From contig CM049311.1 of the NCBI GenBank assembly GCA_026874595.1, positions 18,253,676-18,317,675 on the forward strand: 64,000 bases of DNA, given 5' to 3'. Positions 1 to 9,850 of the stretch are shown in pieces. The stretch is from Sipunculus nudus (taxonomy: Eukaryota; Annelida; Sipuncula; Golfingiida; Sipunculidae). A model generated the notes under the pieces. The model had not been told where the DNA came from. It was given only the letters and a program-made list of their open reading frames with translations, and ran no database searches. Positions within the stretch are counted from its first letter, which is position 1; each line of letters begins with the position of its first letter. Made by a program: the position numbers and the translations under genes.

Positions 1-2854
1 TGCCTGCTAAACATCCAGCGTGCACTTAATTGAACAATTGCATAATTGAAGGTAACTTTTACTTCAGTTAAATGCAATTTCAACTAAATCATATTTTAAT
101 TTTAGTCAATTATCTTAATGTTTATTTATCCAGAAATAAATTTAGTAAAATTTAACAATGTTTTTGAAAGGCACTCAACAGTACACATATAACCGCGTAT
201 ATATACATACATACTAGTATATATTTTTACATATATTATAATCAGGTGACTGATGTGATTGAAATACAGTTATTTGATTGATGGGCTTGGTAGGTAGCTC
301 GCGCGTTAACTTTTTAGACCAAACCTTGTTAAAGCCAGGTATGCATTCAATCACCTGTATTAGGCTGTAATTTTCTTTCATTGTTCTGTTCAACACAATG
401 ACATCACACTGATCATACTTTCCTCCTTTGTATCCAAGTAAAGCATTCTTTGCACTGTGTATTGCAAATATGCTAATTTATGAATGCTATGAATACACAC
501 CAGATATTTCCCCTCAAATTATTGTTCATAATATATCACAATGGCGTATTTATATACTCTGTTAGGTTATGTTATAAAACTATTTATATTCATGCAAAGC
601 ATTGTATAACACAGCTGAAATAGGTTTCTAAGAATAGGACCATAGCTTGACGGTTCAAATATTCGTTGAATTATGACGATGGTATTCTTGCTATTGGTAT
701 GCAATTATAAAGCATTATGTTTTTAAAAGCACTGGATGTGGAACAATGCAAATGTCATAAGTAATAACCCTGATGTAAGCTATTGGTAATTATGAGTTTT
801 AGGACGATGTTCTTGCAATACTATCGATATTTCACTTTAGAAGTGTGTCTTAAATTTTTCACAACAGTGGTTCAAGGGTTCTGAGAATGTTATCAAGTAT
901 TCTCCAATTATCGCGCATTTAAATAAACATTACATAAAAAGATTGATGAATGTGTAACATTTCCGCCTGAGAAGCAAGTGAGGCATATGCGCTTTTACCG
1001 CCTGTGGTATTTAGAGCGAAACTGCGAGTGTTTACTAGGTCATAAAGGTCACGCATATATGAACCGCGTGACCTCAACGTGTCAGATAGTCACTTCAGAT
1101 TAAATAAAACCAATTACTGTCTTATGTAGCGAGGCACGGCCAAAAGCATTTCATACCACGCAGGCGGTACATGCTTTCTATGTGGCGTTCTGCTGTTATG
1201 GTTGCACATGTATGTATTCTAACATCTCATACATATTAAGTGCAGGTTTAGATGGTTTAATTAAGTGAAAGCACGATGTATGAATGTTCATAAATATATT
1301 TTATGGCTACAGATAAGTTACACCTATGCCAGTGAGTTTCGAAATGACAGCAACCAACATCCGTTATATTTGGACGAATCGACATAAACGTCTAGTTGGG
1401 ACACATTTGGGAAATGGTACACTTTTGAAAGCCATTAAACAGGTTTAACAAGAAAGGGGCCAGCTTCATGTGTGAATATAAAATTTGACCCTCTAAATAT
1501 TCAGTATCACATTAATTGTTATGATGGATAGAGACAGGTCTTTTAAGAGCTTAGCTTCTCCAGGCGTCATTCAGAGAAGATTTAAACATTTCATGGTCCC
1601 GATTTTCCTTAGTCTTAATGTCTTGTGTACTACTTCGATTCCCCTGCATGTCTCTATATATACATAACCAAACTGTAACTGTCCAACGTCAGGTACGACC
1701 ACATGTTGTATACAGCAATATATTATGAACATATAGGTACATAGATTAAAAAATTTTTTTTTTTCGAGAACTTCTCGAGTTATCAAATGCCATGTCTTTG
1801 TTTTGCCACTGGTGACTAATTTTGATTTTTGTATGGCATGAGCAATTCTGTATAACTAATTCTTTTTATCTTCTTTTAAACTTTTGATCCAGACCTGCCT
1901 ATTTTATATTTCTGTAAGATTGTATACTGCAGTTGTAAAAAAAAATCCATTATAGGGGTCAAAATGTCGTTGATGGGGTAGCAATATAAATATTGCCGCA
2001 CCCCTTCAAAAGTCGGGAGGTTAAGATATGTTCCCCCTTAACTCCTGCGTTACTGGTAATTTGGACCTGTTGCGGAGCATGGTTGTGATATGTTAGAGTC
2101 CCAGAGTTGAAACCATTAGCTCTATAGATTATAGGTTCGGGTTTGTTTGATAAAGTCTCCATGATAAGACCCCTGGCAAGGTCTTAACCCCAAATGTGAC
2201 CCTTTCACCCCGAAGTGAGTCGATGACGGTCACAGAGACTTGAAAATGTAGAACGAAAAAATAAAAAAACAAAAGTGCCTACTTTTTTAAATTGGGTATG
2301 TAATTTACCGTCTACCGGGAACTTAGGAGCTAGCCCGAACGTCTAGAAAGTCAGACGATACATTCAAATGAGACTGAATCGTTGTTAACGTCAGACTATA
2401 AACCAAAAATAATAACTTTTTACCTTTACATATTGACCTTTAAAAAAAATTCCCATTATACTTCGCATGTGCCTGTTGAAAGAAATTATCAAATTGCTGA
2501 ATGATACATTCATAAATCTTACATATATTTATATGCCCTCAGAGAAAATTAGTGGCTAGCTATAATTTACAGGTGCTTTTCGGGTCAACAAACGATTCAA
2601 ATTGTCGGAGATAATTTTGCTGGATAACATTGCATTGTATTATATCGTAACACATGGTTTAAGGGCAATAAGAGAAAACCTAGACAAGACAGCTTATATC
2701 TGGCTGTAATCGGACTGAATCGTCTGACTTCCAAATCAACACAATAGGGGACAATCGTTATACTTTTGACATATTCGCTCAAAGAATTATATTTTTATTC
2801 TCCATCTCTTCTTGTAAAATCTTAACGGTTTTTTGTTCCCATGAAGCCCTTTAT
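1..2854. other. Intergenic, no gene recognised
   Basis: No coding region, RNA gene or clear transposon end was recognised here; open frames are short and show no familiar motifs. Bases 2430-2800 resemble 6310-6680 and are listed separately. The rest is AT-rich unique-looking sequence. Confidence 0.6.
2430..2800 (+). repeat. Diverged dispersed repeat, copy 1 (partner 6310-6680)
   Basis: By eye this stretch shares a collinear series of short blocks with 6310-6680: ACAGGTGCTT followed by a GGTCAAC or GATCAAC block, then GAAAACC.AGACAA, then TCTGGCTGTA or TCTGGTTGTA, then TCGT.TGACTT.CCAA. Spacing between blocks is conserved with small indels. No open frame is conserved between the copies, so this looks like an old non-coding duplication or two degraded copies of an unnamed transposable element. 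Confidence 0.5.
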
Positions 2855-2949
2855 TACGGTGGCTGATTTAGGACACAGAAAAAAAAATATTTATCTCGTG
2901 ATCTCGAGATAACATCTCGAGATCTCGACATAGAATTTCGCAAAAAAAA

Positions 2950-3233
2950 AAAATTTTAGGAAGCAAAAAAAAAAATTTTAGGAAGCCAAAAAAAAATTTT
3001 AGGAAGCAAAAAAAAAAATTTAGGAAGCATAAAATAAAATTTTATGAAGCAAAAAAAAAAAATATTTAGGAAGCAAAAAAAAAAATTTTAGGAAGCAAAA
3101 AAAAACATTTAGGAAGCATAAAAAAAAATTTTATGAAGCAAAAAAAAAATTTTTAGGAAGCAAAAAAAAAAATTTTAGGAAGCAAAAAAAAAAAAAATTA
3201 GGAAGCAAAAAAAAAAAAATTTTGGAAGAAACC
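2950..3233 (+). repeat. Tandem array of ~21-bp GGAAGC/A-run unit, 5' arm
   Basis: Roughly 13 head-to-tail units of a 20-23-bp repeat with consensus AGGAAGC followed by 9-13 A and TTTT. Variants include GGAAGCAT and TATGAAGC. The array forms the inner part of the left inverted arm of the foldback element. Any lysine-rich open frame read across such an array is an artefact of the repeat. Confidence 0.9.
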
Positions 3234-4454
3234 CCAGCTGGGAATGGGTCTTATAACGTCACTTTGACGTATAAACATTTTATCTAAAGGCTACTAGTAT
3301 ACAAGCCACTTGAGCAAGTGTTAACATACAGATAAAAACATGTAACCGAGTTATTGAAAGATCACTAGTTGATATTCGTTAGAGCATGTGAAGCAATGCA
3401 GTATTTGTCATTTACAGAAATCTGTAATCTCTGAATTGAAGCCAGATGTTTCTGCCGGACGTCTTTCTTACGATCGGTGGCAATTTTTGCACCCCCCCCC
3501 CCCCGACCCATGTTATAAAAAAACGTGGATATAGACAAAGACACCGCCTTTACCCATGGCATTGGCTCATTTTTATGAAAGATTAATAGATTATGTTTAC
3601 CTAGATTATGTTTATGATTACTTTCACTTCTTTAATATGTATATGCAGAATTTTTACAAAGATTCTATAAATAAGGCAGGTGAATAGCGACTTTAAGACC
3701 AAAGCAAAGCAAAGCATTTTGCTGAAGAAAAATCATGATGAGAGATGATCGAAATTTTAAACCGTTTATTTATGAATATAAAACATTTATGAAGATAGGT
3801 TGATTAAATTAATCTGAGCTATAGTAAGAGCTATAGTGGATCAAGACTTGGGCTTTAGGGGCTGAAGCAACGTCCCTCCCCGCCCCCCCCCCCCAGCGTA
3901 CCTACCCGAAAACACAGTAATCAGTTTTAGCATATTTTAATTTATGATGGTCTAATACATGTTCCATGAAACGACACACCATATCAATAAAACAAAAGCT
4001 GAAAGAAATTGTACAAAAAGCGTGTTTCTATAAGAAGCTCATATTTGTTTGTATTCTTAAAATAATAAGGTACCCACAATGCATGCATGCAGACCTTAAC
4101 ATTTCTATTTGAGTGATTTAACAGACATGGCTCCGAATCCGCCGTTCAGGTAGAATGTTTCAGATTCTTTAGGCTTTGACATCTTCCTTACGGATATGAA
4201 TATTAAATATAGAATTTATATTGAACTTTTCTTCAACTCGCCTTATCTCACGGGATATACAAAATTGATTGATTTTAAATTAATTATATTGTATTACCGT
4301 TCAGTTAAACACAGTATAAATGGTCTTTGTTTTATAATTGCAATAGTAAGCACTCTTAACGTATACTGTCCCCATAAGGTTGCTTTGTTTTATGTCAATT
4401 CAGCTTCGAATGGTTCGTACAAGTGTGACATTTTTTCTGGAGATCTCGAAAGAT

Positions 4455-4646
4455 AATTTTTTTTTTGCTTCCTAAAAATTTTTTTTTTGCTTTCTAAAAT
4501 TTTTTTTTTTTGCTTCCTAAAAATTTTTTTTTTGCTTCCTAAAATTTTTTTTTTTTGCTTCCTAAAAATTTTTTTTTGCTTCCTAAAATTTTTTTTTTTG
4601 CTTCCTAAAATTTTTTTTTTTTGCTTCCTAAAATTTTTTTTTTTGC
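4455..4646 (-). repeat. Tandem array of ~21-bp unit, 3' arm (inverted)
   Basis: About nine units of the same repeat as at 2950-3233, in reverse-complement orientation (GCTTCCTAAAA plus T-run). It is part of the right arm of the foldback element. The unit number differs from the left arm, so the arrays have expanded or contracted independently since insertion. Confidence 0.9.
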
Positions 4647-5524
4647 GAAATTCTATGTCGAGATCTCGAGATGTTATCTCGAGATCTCGAGATAAATATT
4701 TTTTTTTTCTGTGTCCTAAATCAGCCACCGTACTTTATCCTACATATCCTACAATAATTTGAGGATTTGGGCGTGGTAAGAAGTGCTATTCCTTCTCAAC
4801 TTTGTCCATACACGTTCTATTGCCACCAAAATGTCTTAGCAGATAAATTTTCACCTGGAGTTTTGTGTCCTCTCCCACGTCCGTATCATACCCTGACAGG
4901 TTTATTTGTCAAAGGTTCTTGAAACCGCTTATGTGGGCTGCCATTATAGGACACACTAAAATTCGGAGGTGACATTTTGCATGTCGAAATATTGCTTATA
5001 GCGCTTGTATTTACGCATTTGTTTTTCCATGATTATGAGCTTTATCTAGTGAAGGACAGGTCAATCGTTACTAGTAGTCGTTAAAGGTGCATTATAATTA
5101 TACATCATTATATAAATACACTAGTCTCATCACGTTTCGGGACCTGGGGACCTTTTTCAGGTTTTGTCATAAGCTTCCTTTGTTGGAGCCCTGCATTACT
5201 GAAATTCTTGATCCCCCCCCCCCCGAAAGGGTGCGGAAACTACATGCTCCATAATGGCTCCTGAAGTTGTCCGTTTACCAGAGTGTGCTTACATGTCATT
5301 CTTACAGGTGAAAGTTTAACTACCAGTCTGTTACAGTATCTAAAGTCACACCGGTTCATCAACTGCACACTCTAGTATAAAAGTACTTACCTAAAGAAAC
5401 TCAGATGAGGTGGTAGTCATAATAATGACAGAAAGCAAAGGTTAGCCCCCTAGAGACCTTGAAAGCGACCTTCTCTGTATTTAGGAGGATGGAGTGCATG
5501 GCACAGAGTAGTTAATTATAAACT

Positions 5525-5640
5525 TCATATTGCTGCTAATGAAAGGGCTCTCGCAGTGCACAGAGGACCCAACCGAGCTTCGGGTATTTTCTGCCTTTAT
5601 TGTTTTGGTTTTTGTAGCTATTACTTGTGACAGATCGTGC
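5525..5640 (+). repeat. Diverged repeat, copy 1 (partner 7345-7450)
   Basis: Shares with 7345-7450 the blocks ATTGCTxCTAATGAAA, GAGGACC.AA, and TTTGGTTTTTGTAGCT in the same order and spacing. Translations of the two copies in one frame are also similar (NE.A..VHRGPNRA, then FGFCS.Y). That hints at an old coding transposon fragment, but I do not recognise the protein. Confidence 0.45.
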
Positions 5641-5901
5641 AGCTTTAGTCCTTTGCTTGTAGTTGTAGCTTTTTGTGGTCAGATAATATGCTTCTCTTTT
5701 CTTTAGCATACCTTACTGTATGCCTTATTGTTATTGTGTACAAAATAACATGTTGTGCAAACGGAGCATTTTGTGCACCTTCAGCAGAAGATGCAGTGAA
5801 TGGATTTTTGCACTGGATAACACTAAACTGTCATGGTACTGAATATGATGAACGCTCAACTAAATGTCTCCTGTGTCCTTATATACAAACACACCTCCCT
5901 T

Positions 5902-5952
<51 letters not shown>

Positions 5953-6309
5953 AAGACTCTGTACATATTTACCATTATATAAAATATAGCGGGAAGTATG
6001 CCCTTGGGAGGGTTGTTGCGAAGGTTTTCATCTTAGTATGTAACTTTTCCAATGCAATCATTACCGGAAACGTCTAAGAAATTTTATCGGGAAACCAATG
6101 GGGACTTAATGAGAGTCTTTAACTTTGAAATGCGCAATGTTACACATTCAAGAAACCCTGAATAATCGAGTGTCACGTGCCTTTGGATTTACCACTGCCG
6201 ATTAAATTTGATATCCTGAACAGGTATGTAAATTCAACGATTTAATTCTTTAACCAGGAAAAGTTACCAAGTGGAAAGATGGCATAAGGTTATGATACAA
6301 AATATATTC

Positions 6310-6680
6310 CTTTTTACCTATTCCTTTTGACTTAAAAATCTCAGAATACACCTGTGGACTGATATTACCGAATAAATATCAAATTACGTAATGATGCGTT
6401 TGAATAACTTTCCAGATAATGATTTGTTATGTATAATATACAGGTGCTTCACGGATCAACGGGCAAGTGAAATGAATGGACTCATTTCTGTTGGCTGCAT
6501 GACAACTTATTATTTTACAATACGTGACTTGGATACTATAGAAAACCAAGACAATGCTACTAATGTCTGGTTGTATTTGAACAAAATCGTTTGACTTTCC
6601 AATTTTTACAATAAGAGATCAGCGTTATATTTTAACATTCTTTCTCTATTAACTACCACTAATCGCGAAAATTTTATTGA
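6310..6680 (+). repeat. Diverged dispersed repeat, copy 2 (partner 2430-2800)
   Basis: Second copy of the repeat described at 2430-2800, in the same orientation and about 3.88 kb downstream. The foldback element lies between the two copies. Confidence 0.5.
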
Positions 6681-7344
6681 CATTTTAAATCTCTGTTAAG
6701 AATTTTCTGTTTTTTCTTTGTAAAACCATAGCGTATGTCTGTTTATTGTATTACTCCTCTCTTTCAAGGATAGAGATAAAATATTAAGGGACATAATTTT
6801 CATTTAATACTCAATATATGTGACATTACCTACAGTAAGCGCCTGCTGCAGACATTGTTTTAGGTGAGACCAATGAAGATTATTACAGTGAGAGGTTTAC
6901 ATATCTCTAGGTCTATAAATCACGTAGAAAGCGTCATACCAACATAATTTAAGAGCGGGGTATTATATGGAGGGGAAACCACGTGTGGAGTGAGTGTGCG
7001 TGTATGTGTGTACACTTGTTTATTTACATATTGGGCAAAATTACAATAAGATAATTTTGGTCGATCCTTAACCTTCAGTAATAAACAGCAAGTACACCTG
7101 AGTGAGCACAGATGACAGTTCAAATACCTGTCTGCGCTACACTTTCTATTACCATAAGGGTTCATTTAATATTACTAGTAGGTGCAAAGATCAAACATAA
7201 AGAAAATACGGTGGTTACCGCTGATTAGTTGTGGCAGCCAATATATAATAATAGGAGGGAAGGTTGGCACCCTGGACCCCCTGGTGACGATGTTCTCAGC
7301 AGTGCCGAGTCTAGGGCCCATGACAAAAAGAAATTAATTACAAA

Positions 7345-7450
7345 CTCCATTGCTTCTAATGAAAAGGCATCGGTAGTTCACCGAGGACCAAATAGAGCGC
7401 CAAGTATTTTCTTCCTCCATTACTTTGGTTTTTGTAGCTGTTACACATGG
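7345..7450 (+). repeat. Diverged repeat, copy 2 (partner 5525-5640)
   Basis: Same block order as 5525-5640. The reading frame through it contains NEKA..VHRGPNRAP and FGFCSCY. No family assigned. Confidence 0.45.
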
Positions 7451-7989
7451 CTTAAAAGGCCCCTAGTTCGTCTGTTTTGTTGTTGTAGGTGAAATGTGTG
7501 GCGGATACGAATAGGGAAGTGGCAGAGTCAAGACCTCTTCCTGAGCAAGAATATATATCACTAAATTAATTTGTATATGTTTATGTGTTTATATGTGTTG
7601 TATTTTCGTATATTAGCTTGTAGACTGCAATCTGTTGAATGAGAATAGTGGTATAAAAGTTAAGGCCATATATATGTATAAATATCTGGAATTGTTATAA
7701 TCTCTATAATAGTACCATAGCATTTCTAAATTTATTTCCTGACTTGACGAGATATAAGCAGACACAAAACGACACAAAAATAAGGGTTAAAACACCTTGA
7801 ATCTTCGAAATCCAATGGCTACATAACTAGCTTTTAAGTTCCCCGTTCGATATGTCTTTATTCTTCATTTTTTTTATCCTCGATTGTCAATTCTAAAATT
7901 TCTGTAACCATAGATCCGACCCTGAATCTTTGCTATGCTTGACACATGGTTTACTGAATGTTTGCCTGTTTATGGTATTGTAAATCTGG

Positions 7990-8165
7990 CAAATCTACTG
8001 GTTTCTTTCTTCAAGTGGTAAAGCACAGGACTCAAAGCCGAATTCCAGACAAAGAAGGTGTAATTATCACAGTCGTGCATGCCAACGACCGTGTTTCACT
8101 AACAAACGAGTGCACCTTTGGAGGGGCAGAGGAAGGGAATAATAAAAAAAAAATTTTAAACTGTC
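7990..8165 (+). mobile_element. SINE-like element, copy B
   Basis: Contains GTGGTAAAGCACAGGACTCAAAGC, which resembles a tRNA-derived A-box region, then a CACAGTCGTGCATGCCAACGA block, then ACAAACGAGTGCACC. It ends in GGGAATAATAAAA plus an A-run. The same ordered blocks occur at 15490-15662, so both appear to be members of one short-interspersed-repeat family. The B-box region is degraded here. Confidence 0.55.
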
Positions 8166-9306
8166 AACAAACCATATAGCACAGGATGAAAAATAGGTAA
8201 AAAAAAGTGGGTAACTGTTGGTTTGAGAGAAGAACATGAATGCAAGTCTGTTTCACAGGTCAATTCAGCAAAGTGTCGATTGATATTTTTATGTTTATTA
8301 TAAAAACAATTCTGCATAGCATATGCATTCTTTTTACAACGCAAAGTATTTTTGGTGGTATTGCTGAAATGACGCAGTTGACGTTAATACACGTTTAAGT
8401 ACCGTATGCTCAGGTACAGTCAGACGCAGACAGAAAACATAAACCGTAATGTATCCCTGTACTAGGTTGCATGGTCCCCTTTATGTAATTCTTTTATTCC
8501 CGTGTCGCGTACTTTTTCCGCTCTGCAGCTTCACAAACTCAGCTTTGACGACAGAGGAAACGCCAGACATTTTCTAGGGAGTGGTGACAGTCAATGGGTG
8601 CATGATGTATGACTTAATGAGGGAATTTTGCATTATGAGCATAGCAGATTTATGTGTTTGCATGTCCCCATTTTATAGTTATGATTAAGATCTGTATACA
8701 TTCTACAACTGAAGGATGATTTCTTTTTTGTTGCAGTTTCTTCAGTTTTACTGGGTTTTATTTCCAGAGCCGGATGCAGGATTTAAGAAAAGGGACATTT
8801 CAATCCAGTAAGACTAATGATAAAACATAAAGAAACTTCCCCAGGTCCAGAAATAGAGGGGGGATGGATCCATGCAGCAAAATTGGTCTGAAATTCTTTT
8901 AAATAAAGGTTGCGGTGCCTGGAAATAAAAAAAAGGGGGGGAGGGGGTCGGAACCCCTGGACCCAACCTGGATCCACTTATGATTTCACAGTGTTACTTA
9001 GTCATGAGAATGGCTCTTTGGGTTATCCAAAGTGTTGAAAATAATCGTGGATGAGGCACAGCCTGTAGCAACATTAAAATGGTTCTTGGGAGCCCTTATG
9101 GATATATAGATTAATTAATGGAATAAACTACCTTATGCACGTAGAAGTTTGATGTTTACATGGAAAGAAATTAGAAAGAACTGATGGAAAACCTCGTAGA
9201 TGGATAAACGGAAGGACAGGGCTTCATATCTTCATTCATTCTTTTATATTTCCCATGCAAAAGTAAAGGAAAAAACGTATATTTTTAAATATTACATAAA
9301 CCAATA
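8166..9306. other. Intergenic, no gene recognised
   Basis: No coding signal seen. A G-rich stretch near 8934-8948 sits beside GGATCCA and CCTGGACCC motifs that loosely resemble hAT ends, but no target duplication could be matched. Confidence 0.5.
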
Positions 9307-9483
9307 CAGTAAAACCTTGAAATTACGACCACCAACGGCACTCGATTAAGTGGTCACATTTTCGAGGTGGTCTTCCAAGCCAGGTATTATATTAAGACAA
9401 ATAAAAGAATTGGGACCGTTGACAAGTGGTCGTTATTTTGAGGTGGTCGTTAAATTGAGGGGTCGTTAGGTGAGGTTTTACTG
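9307..9483. mobile_element. pogo/Tigger-like MITE
   Basis: Begins CAGTAAAACCT and ends AGGTTTTACTG, with a TA dinucleotide on each side (9305-9306 and 9484-9485). The 177-bp interior contains repeated GTGGTCGTTA-like motifs in both orientations. CAGTRAAACC ends with TA duplication are typical of pogo/Tigger-type Tc1-mariner MITEs. There is no coding capacity. Confidence 0.8.
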
Positions 9484-9764
9484 TAATTAGTTGTACATAT
9501 TATATTATATTACATGCCAACATGGTACACTTGAGTCTGATACATGACCACAAAACCACACACACTACATGACAACTATCCAGACACTTATTATTATGAT
9601 ATATAAGTCATGGAAGTCTTTAAACCGCAGTCTTGTGACATTCCGGTTTTCATGTGTTACATTAAACCTGACCTAAGTGGATGGATCAGGTGACTTTCAT
9701 GGCCAAAACCTGCCGGTGTAAAGAGAACTATAACCCCTGGTCTAATGATCACAAATATCATAGA

Positions 9765-9850
9765 CACAACAGTATGAAATAGTAGCTGACGGTGCCCCGT
9801 ACCGGGGACGATGTCTAAAGGTTCGATACCCGGGGTAGTGAGGCGCGACA
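9765..9850 (+). repeat. Possible tRNA-derived repeat fragment
   Basis: Contains TAGCTGACGGTGCCCC, loosely A-box-like, and 30 bases on GGTTCGATACCCGGGG, a good RNA polymerase III B-box. It does not fold into a credible tRNA by eye (no matched acceptor stem), so it is more likely a decayed SINE head. Confidence 0.35.

Larger units (their letters stand above)
2855..4732. mobile_element. Foldback transposon with tandem-repeat terminal inverted repeats
   Basis: The element begins TACGGTGGCTGATTTAGG and ends with the exact reverse complement, CCTAAATCAGCCACCGTA. It is flanked on both sides by the hexamer CTTTAT (2849-2854 and 4733-4738), which is a convincing 6-bp target-site duplication. The outer ~95 bp of both arms are nearly identical: a terminal block, an A-run, a palindromic CTCGAGATCTCGAG block, ATAGAATTTCGC, then arrays of a ~20-23-bp unit (GGAAGC, A-run, TTTTA). 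The 5' arm runs to about 3233 and the 3' arm starts about 4443. The core (3234-4442) has no recognisable transposase, so the element is probably non-autonomous. The superfamily is not assigned. Confidence 0.85.
4739..7989. other. Intergenic, no gene recognised; microsatellite and diverged repeats
   Basis: Contains a (TA)n tract at about 5906-5949 and diverged repeat copies at 5525-5640, 6310-6680 and 7345-7450. No gene family was recognised. The open frames are short and their translations are not familiar. Confidence 0.55.

Noticed and set aside
4390-4762. Lysine-rich (RKQKKKILGS)n and Phe-rich open frames over the repeat array
   Set aside because: They are translations of the 21-bp GGAAGC/A-run tandem array in the foldback arm. 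Frame and repeat number vary and no gene context exists.
8765-8980. Possible hAT MITE (CAGAGCCGGATGCAGG ... CCTGGATCCACTTATG)
   Set aside because: The ends pair poorly and the flanking octamers do not match, so there is no convincing target-site duplication.
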